Source of the DNA: Notamacropus eugenii | Lineage: Eukaryota > Chordata > Mammalia > Diprotodontia > Macropodidae | DNA: 64,000 bases | Direction of reading: 5' to 3' | NCBI RefSeq assembly: GCF_028372415.1 | Contig: NC_092875.1 | Span: 148,455,856-148,519,855 of the forward strand | Shown here: in pieces, positions 33,441 to 45,497 of the stretch | Position numbering within the stretch: the first letter of the stretch is position 1 | Layout of the letters: the number at the start of each line of letters is the position of its first letter | The notes under the pieces: generated by a model | What the model was told of the DNA's origin: nothing | What the model saw: only the letters and a program-made list of their open reading frames with translations | Databases searched by the model: none | Made by a program: the position numbers and the translations under genes

Positions 33441-33619
33441 CATGCACAAATCTAAGAATCTTGTTCTTTTGTTTTAAAATCCACTCAGATTAGAAGCAGA
33501 AAATCATAAGTAGAAAGAAGGTACTGACAGAAAGACACTGAACAAGGTAGCTAAACCATCCTGCAGAGATGGATGGAATCAATAAACACAGAATTCTAGA
33601 CCCACTTAGTATAGCAACA

Positions 33620-33840
33620 AATAGCATGACTGCAGATCATAGAAAGAGAGTTGGAAGGAGCTTCAGATGCTGTTTGCCCAACATCCTCATCTTAAGGAGG
33701 AAGAAACAGAGACACAGAAAAGCTAAATGATTTGCCCAACATTACACAATAGTTGATATCAAAGGCAGAATTTGGATGCAGGTCCTTAATTTCAGGAAAG
33801 AGATGGATCTCTTTCCATTATACCACATTGCTTTTCCACG
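33620..33840 (-). mobile_element. MIR/THER-type SINE
   Basis: 'gttggaaggagcttcagatg', 'aaatgatttgcccaacatta', 'ccattataccacattgct'. Confidence 0.72.
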
Positions 33841-34074
33841 TGTGAGGCAGGTGTATTATAGAACAATATGATAATTAAATTTCAGAATCAGGACCCTGCA
33901 TCAAGAACTACAGGTTAAATCATGCTAAATATTAGTGCCCAGCTAAACTGGCATAGCATATAGAGAGCTGGATCTATTATCTACATTCTCTATATTATTA
34001 ATCATTAGTTTAAAAAAACATAATCATATATTTTAGAAATATTTCTATGCAGGGTAGCTATATATTTCCATGCA

Positions 34075-34205
34075 TACTAGGCAGCTAGGTGAAGCAGTGG
34101 ATAGAATTCTGGGCTTGGAAACAGAAAGACCTGAGTTCAAATCCTTCAGATACTAACTGGGTGGCTTTGGCCAAGGCACTTAACCACTCTCAGATATCTT
34201 TGCCT
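34075..34205 (+). mobile_element. MIR/tRNA-SINE fragment
   Basis: 'aggcagctaggtgaagcagt', 'gacctgagttcaaatccttc', 'ggccaaggcacttaaccact'. Confidence 0.8.
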
Positions 34206-34234
34206 CTACTTCCTTTACACCTGTTTCACAAGGA

Positions 34235-34750
34235 AAAATGGCCTTGCTCCTTACCAAGGCACATCCATCTTCCCTACACAAGCAATCCCATTCCATTCCT
34301 TCTCCTCCAACAGTTTGCCCCCTCTATCATCCCCACTTGATCACTTATTTTCAATCTTTCCCAGTCTGCTGGTTTCTTACTAACTCCCCCCCTCCCTCAA
34401 AAAACCTTCATTCAATCCCTCCAATCCCCACTAATTATCATCCTATATCTTTTCTGCCCTTTGTGGCTAAACTCCTTGAAAAGCCATCTACAATAGGTGA
34501 CTCCATTTCCTCCCTTCTTTTTCACTCCTATAATCTGGCTTCTGAGCTCATCATTCAACTAAACTATTCTCTCCAAAGTTACCAGTGATCTCATTGCCAA
34601 ATCCATTGGTCTCTTCGAAATCCTCCTTCTCCTCAACCTCTCTGCAGCCTTTGACACTGTTGACCATTTTTCCTTCCTTGATAATCTCTTCCCTCTAGGT
34701 TTTCCAGATAGTATTCTCTCCTTCTCAGTCTCCTTTGCTAGATCATTATC
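34235..34750 (+). mobile_element. L2 LINE, reverse-transcriptase remnant
   Basis: The plus-strand frame 34238-34588 has NYHPISFLPFVAKLLEK, matching the NYRPISLLP block of L2/CR1 ORF2. In a shifted frame at 34560-34740 the piece LNLSAAFDTVDH matches the L-x-LSAAFDTVDH catalytic block (first RT aspartates region). Frameshifts and stops show it is a fossil. Confidence 0.8.
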
Positions 34751-34944
34751 CCCCTGGGTCCCAAGACAGGAGCAGTATGATCCAAACAGTACACAGAAGA
34801 AGCCTAATCCTTCTAAATAAGGGCCAGGGTGACCCAGGACTGAACCTGGTCTAACCATGTGCATGAATCCAAAGCAGAGTGGATTCTTGATGGAGAGGAA
34901 GAGAAGGATTGTCCAGCCTCCTTAATTTCAGTGCATTCTATTAT

Positions 34945-37200
34945 TTGATTTTTAAAATTTTAACTTTATTATTCCTTTCTAATTAACAATCATTATTCTC
35001 TCTGCCACTCACTCCCCCGCCACAAAAGAGGAGAAAAGAAAACTCATAGCAATTGTCTGTAGTTAAGCAAAGCAAATTCCCTCACTGACCATGTCCAAGA
35101 AGTCAGTAGCAGCCACTTGTAGTCATGCTTTGTCACTGCATTGATCAAAATTCTAAAGTCTTTTAAAGTTGTTTTTGCTTGTAATATTGTCATTGTACAA
35201 ATAGTTATCCTGGTTCTGTCACTTTGCTTCATCAGTTCATACATATTTTCCCAGTTTCCCCTGAAGCTATCCATTTCATCATTTCTTAAGGTTCAATAAC
35301 ATCCCACTGCATTTATATACCATATTTTTGTTCATCCATTTCCAAATAGGCATAAACCTCCCTAGTTTCCAGGGCTTTTTTTTTTTTTGCTACCACAAAA
35401 AAGTTTCAATAAAAATTCTTGTACATATGATTAATTTTCCTCTTTCTTTGATCTCTTTAGAGTCTATTCCTACTAGTGGAATCACTGGATCAAAATATAT
35501 ACAATGTAATGACTTTTTCAGTGAACTTTCAAAATGCTTCTTAGAATGGCTAGACCAATTCATAGCTCTATCAATAGTGTGTATCAGTCTACCTGTTTTC
35601 CCACAGCCCTTTGTCATTTTGTCATTTTCTTTTTTTGTTGTCTTTGCCAATCTAATGGGTATAGGACAGAATCTCGGAGTCGTTTAAATTTTCATTTCTC
35701 TAATTATAAGTAATTTAAAATATTTTTTCATATGATTGTTGGTAGCTTGGATTTCTTCTTTTGAAAACTTCCTGTTCATATACTTTAACCACTCTATCTA
35801 TCAAAGAATATAAGAATTTATTCTTATAAATTTAAATCACTTCTTTATGTATCTTAGAAATGAGACATTTGTTATAAAAACTTACTTCAAAGATTTTTCT
35901 CCTGTTATCTGTTTCCCCTCTAAATGTAAATGCATCTAGTTTGTTTTTGCAAAACTTTAAAAACTTTATATAACTGAAATTTTTTCTGCTGTGATCCTTT
36001 CTATACCTAGATGGATTTTCAGTTTTCCCAGAATTTTTTGCCAAATAGTGAGTCTTTTTTCTAGTAACTAAGTAGTTGAGTTTCAAGCACTATGCTATTA
36101 TTTTCATTTATTTCTGTATGTTTGGTACCTAATCTGTTCCACAGATTTAACACTCTACGTTTTAACCAGTACCAAATAGTTGTTACTATTAGTTTTATTA
36201 CTGCTTTGAAGTGTTTTTTGAGATCTGATACTGCACGCTTGTTTTCATTTAAAAGAAATTTCCTTGAGATTCTTGACCTTTTATTCCTGCAGATAAATTT
36301 TGTTGTTGTTGTTTTTTCTAACTCTCTGAAATTATCCTTTGGTAGCTTGATTAGTATAGCATTGAATAAGTAAATTACCTCCAGTGATATTGTCATTTTT
36401 ACTATATTGGCATGACCTACCAAAGAGCATTTCTCTAAGTATTTAAGTCTGTCTTTATTTCTATAAAGAGTGTTATTTAGTTGGATTCATGTAGTTCCTG
36501 GATATGTCTTTATAGATAGACTCCCAAATATTTTATTTTATCTGTAGCTATTTTGAATGGAAATCTCTATCTCTTCCTGCTCAATTTTGTTGATAACATA
36601 CAGGAATACTAATGATTTTATGTTCTTTTATTTGCTGAATTTATTGTTTCAATTAATTTACTTGATTCTTTGGGGTTCTAAAGATAAACCAGAATATCAT
36701 CTGTGAAAAGCAAGTATTTTGTTTCTCCTTTGTTTATGTTTATACCCTCAATTTCCTTTTCTTGGCTTAGTGCCATGGCTAGAATTTCTTGCACTATGGT
36801 AAATAATAATGGTGACAATGGGCATCCTTGCTTTATCTCTGATTTTATTGGAAAGGCCTCTAACTTTTCTCCATTAAATATATGTTTGGTCTTCATTTTA
36901 GATAGCTACTATTTACTATATTAAGGGAAAATCCACTTATTATTATGGTTTCTAGTGGGTTTTTTTCCCCAAACATAAGCAATTGTTAGATTTTGCCAAA
37001 AGCCTTTTGAGAATCTATTGGTATAATCAAGTATTTTTTTTATTATTTATGTTATTGCTGTGCTTTACTATAATAATCATACATCAAACTAACCTTGTTT
37101 TCCTGGTATAAGTCGAACCTGGTCATTTAATATATTTTCATCTTAAGAAATGTAACAAAATTAAGCTTTGCTAACATTTTGTATGCTGACTGATACTAGT
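34945..37200 (-). mobile_element. Old L1 element, ORF2 C-terminal half and 3' UTR
   Basis: Minus-strand L1 from about 37200 (5' truncated) to 34945 (3' end). Includes the reverse-transcriptase core (see next entry), then diagnostic antisense phrases such as 'gtagcttgattagtatagca' and 'ttgaataagtaaattacctc' that match the L1 ORF2 segment after the RT, and a 3' UTR with 'tcagttcatacatattttcc'. Several poly(T) patches. Frames are broken throughout. Confidence 0.85.
36678..36896 (-). pseudogene. L1 ORF2 reverse-transcriptase core fragment
   Basis: 72 residues open. Contains [14 protein letters not shown] (RT block with the conserved QGCPLSP) and, 42 residues on, [11 protein letters not shown], the YxDD-type catalytic box, with FTDD where L1 normally has FADD. 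Flanking sequence is frame-broken, so it is non-functional. Member of a retrotransposon ORF2p, an endonuclease and reverse transcriptase. Confidence 0.92.
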
Positions 37201-37296
37201 GTCCCAGTTAAGTGGATTTACAAATTAAATTATCTACTTTAACTGACCTAACCTCTATAAAATAGACATGGTTTTAAAAAATTCTTGCAAGAAATC

Positions 37297-37822
37297 TATA
37301 ATGGTAATTTAAATGGAGAGATCTTTCATGTTCATTAATAGGTGCATGTGACCTGCCTTGGTCACATGGAAGTCTGAGTCACATGGAGGCTGTAGGGGGA
37401 GGAGTTTGCTGAATGGGTAGAACAGGAAGAGGCACAGCTAGAGCAGAACTGAGAGGAAGTTAGTAAAAGAGCAGTCAGAATTGAATGATGCTGGCAAGCC
37501 CACAGCTGGCAGTGAGTATGAGATGGGCATTTTGTTTAAGGGAGCCTGTTTGTGATTTGTTTGAGGGAAGCCTGTTTGTGATTTGTTTAATGGATCTGGT
37601 TTGTGGGAAGCCTAATGAGGGGAAGGCTTAGGGATGGTATTGTTCTCTGCATTGTTATTGTGTATAGACTTTTGTTACTGTGATGGATTTGGTTTTCTGA
37701 TGTCTGAGTAAATGTTTTGTTTCTGTATTCCACGTGGAGAGTCTGCTGTATTTCATGATTCAGAATTGCGCTGGGATATTCATGGCTGCCATGGGTGCTA
37801 TGAATATCACATTGGCACTACA
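37297..37822 (+). mobile_element. 5' LTR of a deleted endogenous retrovirus
   Basis: 526 bases. Starts TATAATGGTAATTTAAATGG (first G of TG lost) and ends 'ggcactaca'. Has an internal direct duplication, 'gcctgtttgtgatttgttt' repeated twice at about 37543-37590, shared with the 3' LTR. Contains 'gagtaaatgttttgtttctg' where the other copies carry AATAAA. Longer than the 3' LTR by a block around 37335-37385. Confidence 0.87.
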
Positions 37823-37824
37823 AA

Positions 37825-37842
37825 TGGTAACAGGGATGGGAT
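37825..37842 (+). promoter_or_regulatory. Primer-binding site, Leu-tRNA-like
   Basis: 'tggtaacagggatgggat' lies two bases after the 5' LTR. It has the TGGT...GGGAT frame of the leucine-tRNA primer site used by ERVL/MaLR-type elements, with several changes in the middle. Class assignment rests on this alone. Confidence 0.55.
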
Positions 37843-39520
37843 CTCAAAATATCAAATTTCCATTTGGAGACAGAAAAGCAGAGGAGACAGAGAAAGAAAT
37901 GGATATCCCAGGGTGGGATGATTTCCTTTATTCCTCCTTGGCAAGAGAATGGGCTAAAGACAGAGGTCTCTGAGAAAACTGGGAACCGAGGCTACAGAAA
38001 GGAGAACCCAGAAACTTAGAAAGATGTTTGCAGGAAATACCAATAGAACCAGGGAAAGAAATGTTAGGGGTTTGTAGGAGAGGCTAGACCTTGCTAACAA
38101 GCTATTGAATTATATGTAAAAGCAGAAACAAGCTGCTGGAGGAGAAGGCTCAGGGGGAAAGGGAATTGGCTGGTTTGCAGGAGCTTTTTATCTTGCAGTG
38201 TTCAAACTGTCCTCTAGGAGAGGAAGTTAGAGAGTTTCAGGTGGTAGAAGAAAAAGCTATTGTTGGTTTGGCTCACAGGAGGCAAAAAGTTAACAATGGG
38301 AAAGTGAATGCAGCCCTTGTATAGGCTGGGCTTGATTGAGTTCTAAACACAGGCCAGGAGGATGTATGGGAGGAGAATGAAACAAATGAGGAGGCTGAGG
38401 TTCAGCCAGTACTAAGAAGACAGTAGGAGAATCAGGGGGCCTTCATAGTGTTTGGGGAAGGTAATTTTTTTTTTGCTCAGCAGGATTTTACTTAGCAAGA
38501 GGTCACAGATATTTTGAGTTGGTTCACCCAAAAGATGGGAGAATCATTGGTACCTTGGATAGTGAGAATCAATGAAAAAGATTAATTTCCTTGAGAGAGA
38601 AGAGTAAATAACCAGCGAATTCAAAGTCAGAATAGATTGTCAAGAAAAATATTGTTTGCTATTCTATTGAGAGCAGGGGTAGATTTTGGAAGAATAGATG
38701 GCATTCCAAAAACTGTATAAAATGTATCAAGGAAAAAAGCTTGATATTAGACTCAGGGGGGGAGATGAGAACTCCCCCTACAGATCCTCCTGAAACATTG
38801 TATCCAAGGTCATCACACCTGCAAGGAGAATAGGAAATTGACCAGGCCCCAGCTCAGATTAAAGAAAGTGTACCTCTAGCCAGAATGATGGCTGCCAAAA
38901 CTGCAAATTAGAAAACAGTAAACAACAGTGAATGAGGCTGTGATAGTGGGTTCATGGACTCCAGAAACATGGCTGACTCTCTATATTTACCCTGCTTCTG
39001 CTCATTCTCATTGTTTCTTTTTGACTTTTTGTCTGTTCACCTTGTTTTTCAAATTTGTTTTCTGCAGGCTTAGTATCTTCCACCTGCAGATGCCTGACTG
39101 CTTAAGCCAGATGTCACCCCTTGTCCAATGCACTGTCTCAACCCTAGACCTGGCTTTAACCAAGCTCTGGGATGCCAGCTAAAGAACTGACCCTTGAATG
39201 GGACCTCTTGGGGCAGGGACAGCTCTATGTCCAATTTCAGCAGGAAGTAACTATAGAAGAAGAGACCTTCATCCCTTTTGGACCCCATTTGTTCAAGGTG
39301 GGAATGATGGGGTGCTTGTGCTCCAGCCCCACCTTAAGATATTGTTTTATGTGCTCATTTTGTATGATCCCTGTTATATTGTTGTAGAGTTCTGTTGATA
39401 CTGGTTGCTTAAGATATTGTTTTATATGCTTATTTTCTGTTATCTCTGTTAAAGTTCTGTTGTTACCAGTTGCCCCACCCACTGACCTATGTAATGAATA
39501 TGAAAGACCTTGGAGCCACA
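37843..39520 (+). mobile_element. Internal region of the ERV, heavily deleted
   Basis: Only about 1.7 kb separates the LTRs, too short for gag-pro-pol. A frame entering from the LTR (37734-37973) ends soon after; no zinc knuckle, protease, RT or integrase motif was seen. Near 38990-39050 a hydrophobic run with a stop in it is reminiscent of a transmembrane tail of an envelope gene, weak evidence. The end before the 3' LTR has no clear polypurine tract. A replication-defective relic. Confidence 0.65.
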
Positions 39521-39988
39521 TGTAATAGTAATTTAAATGGAGATATCATTCATATGGATGTCATATGGATCCTGTGGTGGGAGGAGTTTGCTGAATGAGT
39601 AGAACAGGAAGAGGCAGAGCTAGAGCAGAGCTGAGAGGAAATTAGTTATGAAAGCAGTCAGAACTGAAGAATGCAGGCAAGCTGGTAGTTGGCTGTGTGA
39701 GGAGGGCATTTTGTTTAAGGGAAGCCTATTTGTGATTTGTTTAAGAAAGAAAGCCTGCTTGTGATTTGTTTAATGGAGCTGGTTTGTGGGAAGCCTACCA
39801 AGGGAAGGCTTGGGGATGGTGTTGTTCTCTGCATTGTTATTGTGTATAGATTTTTGTTACTATGGTGGATGTGGCTTTCTAGTGTCTGAATAAATGTTTT
39901 GTTTCTGTGTTCCATGTGGAGAGTCTATGGTATTTTGCAATTCAGAACTGTGCTGGGATATTCATGGCCACTGCAGGTGGGCACTACA
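39521..39988 (+). mobile_element. 3' LTR of the deleted endogenous retrovirus
   Basis: 468 bases from TGTAATAGTAATTTAAATGG to 'gggcactaca'. AATAAA at about 39889 in 'ctgaataaatgttttgtttc'. Shares 'gtttgctgaatgagtagaac', 'gcagagctgagaggaaatta' and the duplicated 'gtgatttgttta' unit with the 5' LTR. Flanks 'aaatc' (37292-37296) and 'aaaac' (39989-39993) could be a 5-bp target duplication with one change. Confidence 0.88.
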
Positions 39989-40279
39989 AAAACCTCAGAT
40001 TAAATATAATACTAATGTGACACAAAAGATCAATAAGAAAATGGCAAAGCTGACATTTCTCCTCCTAGAATAGGCTCATCAATCACATTATGAGGTAATA
40101 ACAATAATGATTAGTTGAATCATCTCTGCCAAAAAGTCAACCAAAGAAATTTAAATTACCAAGATTATTTGAAATAGGAATTTATAGCCACTGTCATTGG
40201 TGATGAATTTTATCCTAAATATATATTGTGTCTTAAGATGTTAGCTATTGATATTAAATATTTTAAAGTTAAGTTTTTG

Positions 40280-40800
40280 TTGCTAAAATCAATAGCTGCA
40301 CACTTTAAAACATGGGAACAAAATATACTAACCTGTTTAACAATTTTCTCAATGAAAAGTGTCAGTGGGTGGTAAGCCTATTTACTAAAGATGTAAAAGT
40401 GCAACCAACCCCTTCAAATTAGTTTGTAAGTACAACTGACTGACACTAGGGAAGATGTAAATTTATTAGATGCATTTCAACAAAATACTTTGTATAGCTG
40501 GTGGATGGAATTGAAAAATGAGTTTCATGATTTAGTAAATGCAGCTAATGACATACATCTGCCATTAACATCCTTGTATCTATGTGAGGTATGTCTTCCA
40601 GCTATGGCAGTCATAAAAATCAAATCTCAAAATAAATTGGACTTGAAACAAGACATTGGAATAACTGTAATAAGTATTATTAAGTGTTTAATCAAGTTTT
40701 TCCCAAATCATTGGAGCATATTCAACCCCATTACTCTCACTTCAAAATATTATTTTTACGAGAGTAATGTTTTTGTAGAGTTAATAAAAATTTAGTACAT
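40280..40800 (+). pseudogene. hAT-superfamily transposase, C-terminal remnant
   Basis: The open frame 40490-40795 reads WMELKNEFHDLVNAANDIHL then LYLCEVCLPAMAVIKIKSQN, matching the hAT C-terminal dimerisation domain pattern (FW-x-L-K-x-EYP-L-x-x-A-x-x-x-LPF-x-T-x-YLCE-x-x-FSA-x-x-x-IKSKYR-x-x-LD). Upstream, 40290-40350 gives KSIAAHFKTWEQ, resembling the preceding hAT block. Two stops and frame changes lie in the upstream part. A possible 3' terminus is at 41102 ('gtttggaagccactagtctg', inverted 'cagactagtggcttccaaac'). It could be a transposon copy or a retrocopy of a domesticated ZBED-like gene. Confidence 0.7.
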
Positions 40801-40856
40801 TGTTAAAATATTACATATCTCTTTATCATTAATTTTTATTTTTGCATATCTTTTAT

Positions 40857-41040
40857 AATGTATATGATAACATATATATACATAATTTATAAACATGTGT
40901 GTATATGCATGTATGTACATATACTTTGCATTCTCTCAAAGCATGTGTGTATATATGTGTATACACATGTGTGCATATATGCATGTATATTATACAAGTA
41001 CATATACACATGTGTTTGTGTGTATATATACAGATATGTT
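40857..41040. repeat. TA/TG-rich alternating purine-pyrimidine tract
   Basis: Imperfect TATATG/TGTATA repeats over about 180 bases. The 73- and 68-codon frames here are repeat artefacts. Confidence 0.92.
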
Positions 41041-41109
41041 TTGAGAGTGTTCAAAATTTTCTTATTGGTAGAAGTATGAAAGTTTGGAAGCCACTAGTCT
41101 GTTAAAAAA

Positions 41110-41980
41110 AGGAGATTAAACTACGTATTTTCTAAGAACCCTTCCAGCTCTAGAACTTTGTTACTACTAATTTGTAACAAACAAAGCTATACAAAAGTAA
41201 AATTGCCTGCGTTGGTAGAGCTTTCTGCCACCATTAGCCATGAATTTCCAACCTGGGTTACTTGTAACTCCTAGGGGGTATGAGAAGCTTATCAAGGAAG
41301 TATCAGAAATATTTGTTAAATAACTATATTTGAAACATTGCAAAAGTAGTATTCGTGAAAATTGTAGATTGGAGAGATGCAGTGAGGAGGAGGTGCCAGG
41401 TGAGAAAGGAAAAAGGCATTATAATGCATATGAAAAATTTGACACACATGAAAGAATATTTACTGACTAAAATAAAATGAATTAATTTTAGATGCAAAAT
41501 CTTTTTCATATTCAGTTAGAAAAAAATCAGTGACAACATCCCAATAAAAGAGGAGCTTATTGATCTCTGCAATAACCAGAAATTTCAAATTGGTTTTCAG
41601 TCAATAAAGTTAAAACATTTTTGGTATATACTCAGAGAAGCATATCCTATTTTCACCAAATGTCCTCATAAGGTTTTATTTCTGTTTATAACAACTTCTC
41701 TTTGTCAATCAGGATTCTTAGTACTGTTTTCAATCAAATCCAAAACAAAAAAAAACCAAATTGAAGACTGAATACGATATTCAAGTACTTCTTTCAAAAA
41801 AATTAATTTGAGAATAAAACTGTTGCTTAAAAAGAAACAGAATCAAAGTTCTCACTAATTTATTCGACTGTTCTGGTAAATATTCAATTTTAAAAGTTGT
41901 GTACTGAATAAAGTCTTTATGAAAAATTAATTCTCATGTGCAAATGCATGATAAATTACAAAGTTTATTTCTTTTCATAT
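41110..41980. other. No recognised gene
   Basis: AT-rich; includes a short MIR-like piece near 41115-41160 ('cttccagctctagaactttg'). Nothing further supported. Confidence 0.4.
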
Positions 41981-41984
41981 CAGT

Positions 41985-43510
41985 ATGAATGGGAGGAACG
42001 GGAAGGTTTTATTGTAGAATAAGTGATGTGGGAAAGAAGGGGGCCTGCTAGTACCAGACCTCAAACTATACTGCAAAGTAATAATTTAAAAAAAACTGTT
42101 TGATATTGGTATAAAAAATAGAGAAGCTGATCAATGGAACAAAATAGGTACACAATATACAGAATCAAAGGAGCACAGTAGCCTAGCATTTGATAAACTC
42201 AAAGATCCCAGCTTTGGGAGTAACAACTTACTATCTGGAAAAAACGATTACTAAAAGTGGCAAGCAGTGTGGCAGAAACTAGTTATAGACTAAGATATGA
42301 CACCATATTCAAAGATAATTTCCAAATAGATACATAACTTGGACATAAAGTGATAAAATAAACAAATGAGAGGAGCAAAGAAGAAATAATTTATCTGAAG
42401 AGTTCATAACTAAAGAAGAGATAAAGAAGATCACCAAGGTAAAATGGACATTTTAGATTAAATAAAGGTTAGAAGTTTTTGAATCAGTGAAACTAGTACG
42501 CTGCTAAAATTAGAAAAGAAATGAGAAAAAAAGCTTTGCCGCAACTTTTGCTGGTAAAGGTCTCATTTCTAAGACACATTGGAGATTAATTTAAATTTAA
42601 AAGAATAAGAGCCATTCACTAATTGATAAATGCCCAAAATATATGAATAGGCAGCTTTCGGAGTAAAACAAAAAAAAAAGCCATCAATAACCCCACAAAA
42701 TGCTTTAAATTACTAGTAATTAGAGAAAATACAAATTAAAGCAACTCATATTCTACCTCACATGCATAATATTGACAAAGTTGAAAAAAAAAAAGGAAAG
42801 GCAGATGTTAGAGGGGCTGTGAGAAAATACTCACATTAAAGCATTGTTGGTAGAGTTGTGAAGGCATCCAGTCATTTTGGAAAGCAATTTGGAACTATGC
42901 CTAAAAATCTATTAAATATTACACATTCTTTGACCCACGACTATAACTTTACCCCCAAAGAAATTAAAGAAATTGGAAAACATACCAAATATACAACAAT
43001 ATTTATAGTACCTCTTCTTTCACTAACAAAGAATTGGAAACTCAGGGGTGACTATCAATTGGGGAATTGGTTGAATGAATTACAGTATATAATTGTAATG
43101 GAATATAATTGTAGTATATGAAATGAAGAAAGAAATAGTTTTAGAGCAACCTGGGAAGACTTGTATGAACTGATACAGAATGGAGTAAGCAGAACCAGGA
43201 GATCAAAGTATGCAAAATAATACAATATTGTAAAGAGAAACAATTTTGAAAGACTTAAGAACTTTGCTCAAAGCAAGAACTAATCCACTGTTCTAGAAGG
43301 CTGATAACGAAACTTAGCACCCACTTCCTGAGAGAGGTGATGGACTAAAAATGCAGACTGAAACATTTTGTTGGACGTGCCCAATGGGAAAATTCATTTT
43401 GCTTGACTGTACATGTTGGTAATAAAGGTTAAGTTTTTCTTTCAGGGTAACTGTGAGAGAAGGCAGATTTTTGTTGATTAAAAAAAATGTTTTTTAAAAA
43501 AGAAAGTACT
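41985..43510 (+). mobile_element. L1 ORF2 3' part and 3' UTR, decayed
   Basis: Forward L1: 'gggcctgctagtaccagacc', 'tgatcaatggaacaaaatag' (ORF2 end), 'gttggtagagttgtgaaggc', 'atttatagtacctcttcttt', 'caattggggaattggttgaa', 'aacctgggaagacttgtatg', 'ttttgcttgactgtacatgt'. It is the longest L1 3' segment in the window. All frames are broken. Confidence 0.88.
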
Positions 43511-43769
43511 GAGGGGATAGAGGGATTGGAGATTTCAATGAGAATAAAAAATGGATTTAGGAGAGGTGAGGCGCAGGAAGATGTAGAATTACAAGATTAC
43601 AGATACAAGAATGTCAAAGTTTCTAACAGAATAAGTAGAACACTTGTGGGTAATGATATGATCTAGTGTGACCATCCTCACTTGTAACTGAAGTAGACTA
43701 AAAGAATACAACAACTCTTCACTTCTGTGATTTTATAATTCTGTGGGATAATATCTGCAGAACTGCTTT

Positions 43770-44020
43770 GGAAATTATAAAATAAGGTATTACTGTCAAG
43801 GTATGGCATAGTTCATAAAGAGTTGTCCTTGAAATCAGAAGTTGGGTCTGAGTCCCACTTTTGACACATACAAGGTTCATAAGCATTATCAAGTCAACTA
43901 ATCCCTCAGAATCCTTAAGCAACTCTCTAATATTATAAATTAAAGATGAATTGCCAGTCCAATGTGGAGGAAATTTGCTTAAGGGTTTCCATACACTGAG
44001 GAAATCACAGGTCAAAATTG
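43770..44020 (+). mobile_element. Marsupial MIR-derived SINE
   Basis: Head 'gttgtccttgaaatcagaag' and a distinctive tail 'gcttaagggtttccatacac' and 'tgaggaaatcacaggtca', typical of a marsupial MIR-related SINE. The interval 44020-45075 has no recognised feature. Confidence 0.6.
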
Positions 44021-45079
44021 GGGGTGGGGAAAAATATTTTCTAATTTTGTCCAGTGGACTTCAGCTAGAAACAATCCTGGGATAAATAACTGTCCAGCAA
44101 CAATTTTTTTTTAAAGTATGCTGTAGGGATGATTGCAAAGAGTGAATAAAATAACTGCTTTTCATACTTGAATAAAGGTATTCTCATACAAATTCATCTC
44201 CAGCAGACTCATAGAGAGCAACTTCAGTACAACTCTAGAAGCAACTGAGATGATGGGGATGAAATAGACCTGTTCTCATTTAATTTTGATTTCTTCTACT
44301 AATTCTCTGTATTTTGAAAGCTCTTTGTTCTGTATGAACTGGAGATTATGAATTTTTGATATGGTGACTCTATTCAATATATCACCTTTAAGTTTGGTGA
44401 ATAAGTGATAGATTCAGGTGACTGTGAACACCAAACAATTCAGTCTATGATAATGCTCTAGTTTCAGTATAATTCATCTGTTCTCCTGAAGTCTGTATTA
44501 GTAACAAGGTGATTTGTCATTTCTAAGTCCATGAATGCATGTACTCCAAGATTATCTCTTCCTCCTTATTCTACTTCCTCTTTTCTGGTGAGGAAGTATT
44601 CGTTTTCCAACAGCTGCCATAGGGCCCTGTGTTTCATTAATACTGTATAGACTTTGTTAATATACCTCCCACATCTGTTATGGTCGATTTTACAGTTCTA
44701 AGAAGAGTACTTTAAGACCATCATTGTGTAGGCACTAATTGCTTTCAATTTGTTCCTCCCACATTCACCTTTGATTTCAAGATACCTGTATATCTTTTAA
44801 TTACTGACCTGTAGCTTTTTCTTAGATTGTTCTATTTGTAAGTTTTGCCTTCTTCCATTGGTTAAATTTGACTTCTAGATTCAAGATTTAGTCTCTGTCT
44901 TTCCTTAGCGTATATTAAGTTTTACCCTTATTAAGTCATATTATATTTTGATATCATTGGAGAAATATGAGAGTTGTTTTGTGTGTTTTTCAGTAAGGTT
45001 ATATAGCTTAATGTCATATATATACAGAAGTAATTAATAAAATGTTTACAAAGTCTTTTGACATTTGAAACTCTTACAA

Positions 45080-45465
45080 CCTACCCCCTTCCTACCTTTA
45101 TAATCTTATACTCGCTTCCTTCTAAGAACTTTATGATCCAGCATGCCCCTTACCTGCCGTTCCTTACACACTAAATTCCATCTCCCTTTGTACTGACTGT
45201 CCTCCATACGTGGAATGCTCTCCCTTGCTTCCTTCAAGACTCAGTTCAAAACCCATCTCCTAAAGCAGGCCTTTTCTAGGTCTACAAGGTCAAGAGTCTT
45301 TCTCTCTAAGGCTATCTTCAATCTATTCTGTAAATATTTTAATGTACCTATTTAATTTACATGTTGTCTCTTCTGTTAGAAAATAAATGCTTTGAAATTA
45401 AGGATTATTTTTGCCTTTCTTTCTATTCATAGTACCTAATAAGTGTTTATTGATTGAATAATTGA
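45080..45465 (+). mobile_element. L2 LINE 3' end
   Basis: 'tacgtggaatgctctccctt', 'gcttccttcaagactcagtt', 'caaaacccatctcctaaagc', then 'aaataaatgctttgaaatta' and 'agtacctaataagtgtttat' in L2 order. Confidence 0.88.
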
Positions 45466-45497
45466 TGAAATTGAGCTAATTTTACCCACTAAAATGT

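Noticed and set aside
35328..36423. Frames of 84-120 codons on both strands
   Set aside because: They lie in decayed L1 ORF2/3' UTR; hydrophobic low-complexity translations without conserved blocks.
40858..41105. 73- and 68-codon frames
   Set aside because: Generated by TA/TG-rich simple repeat.
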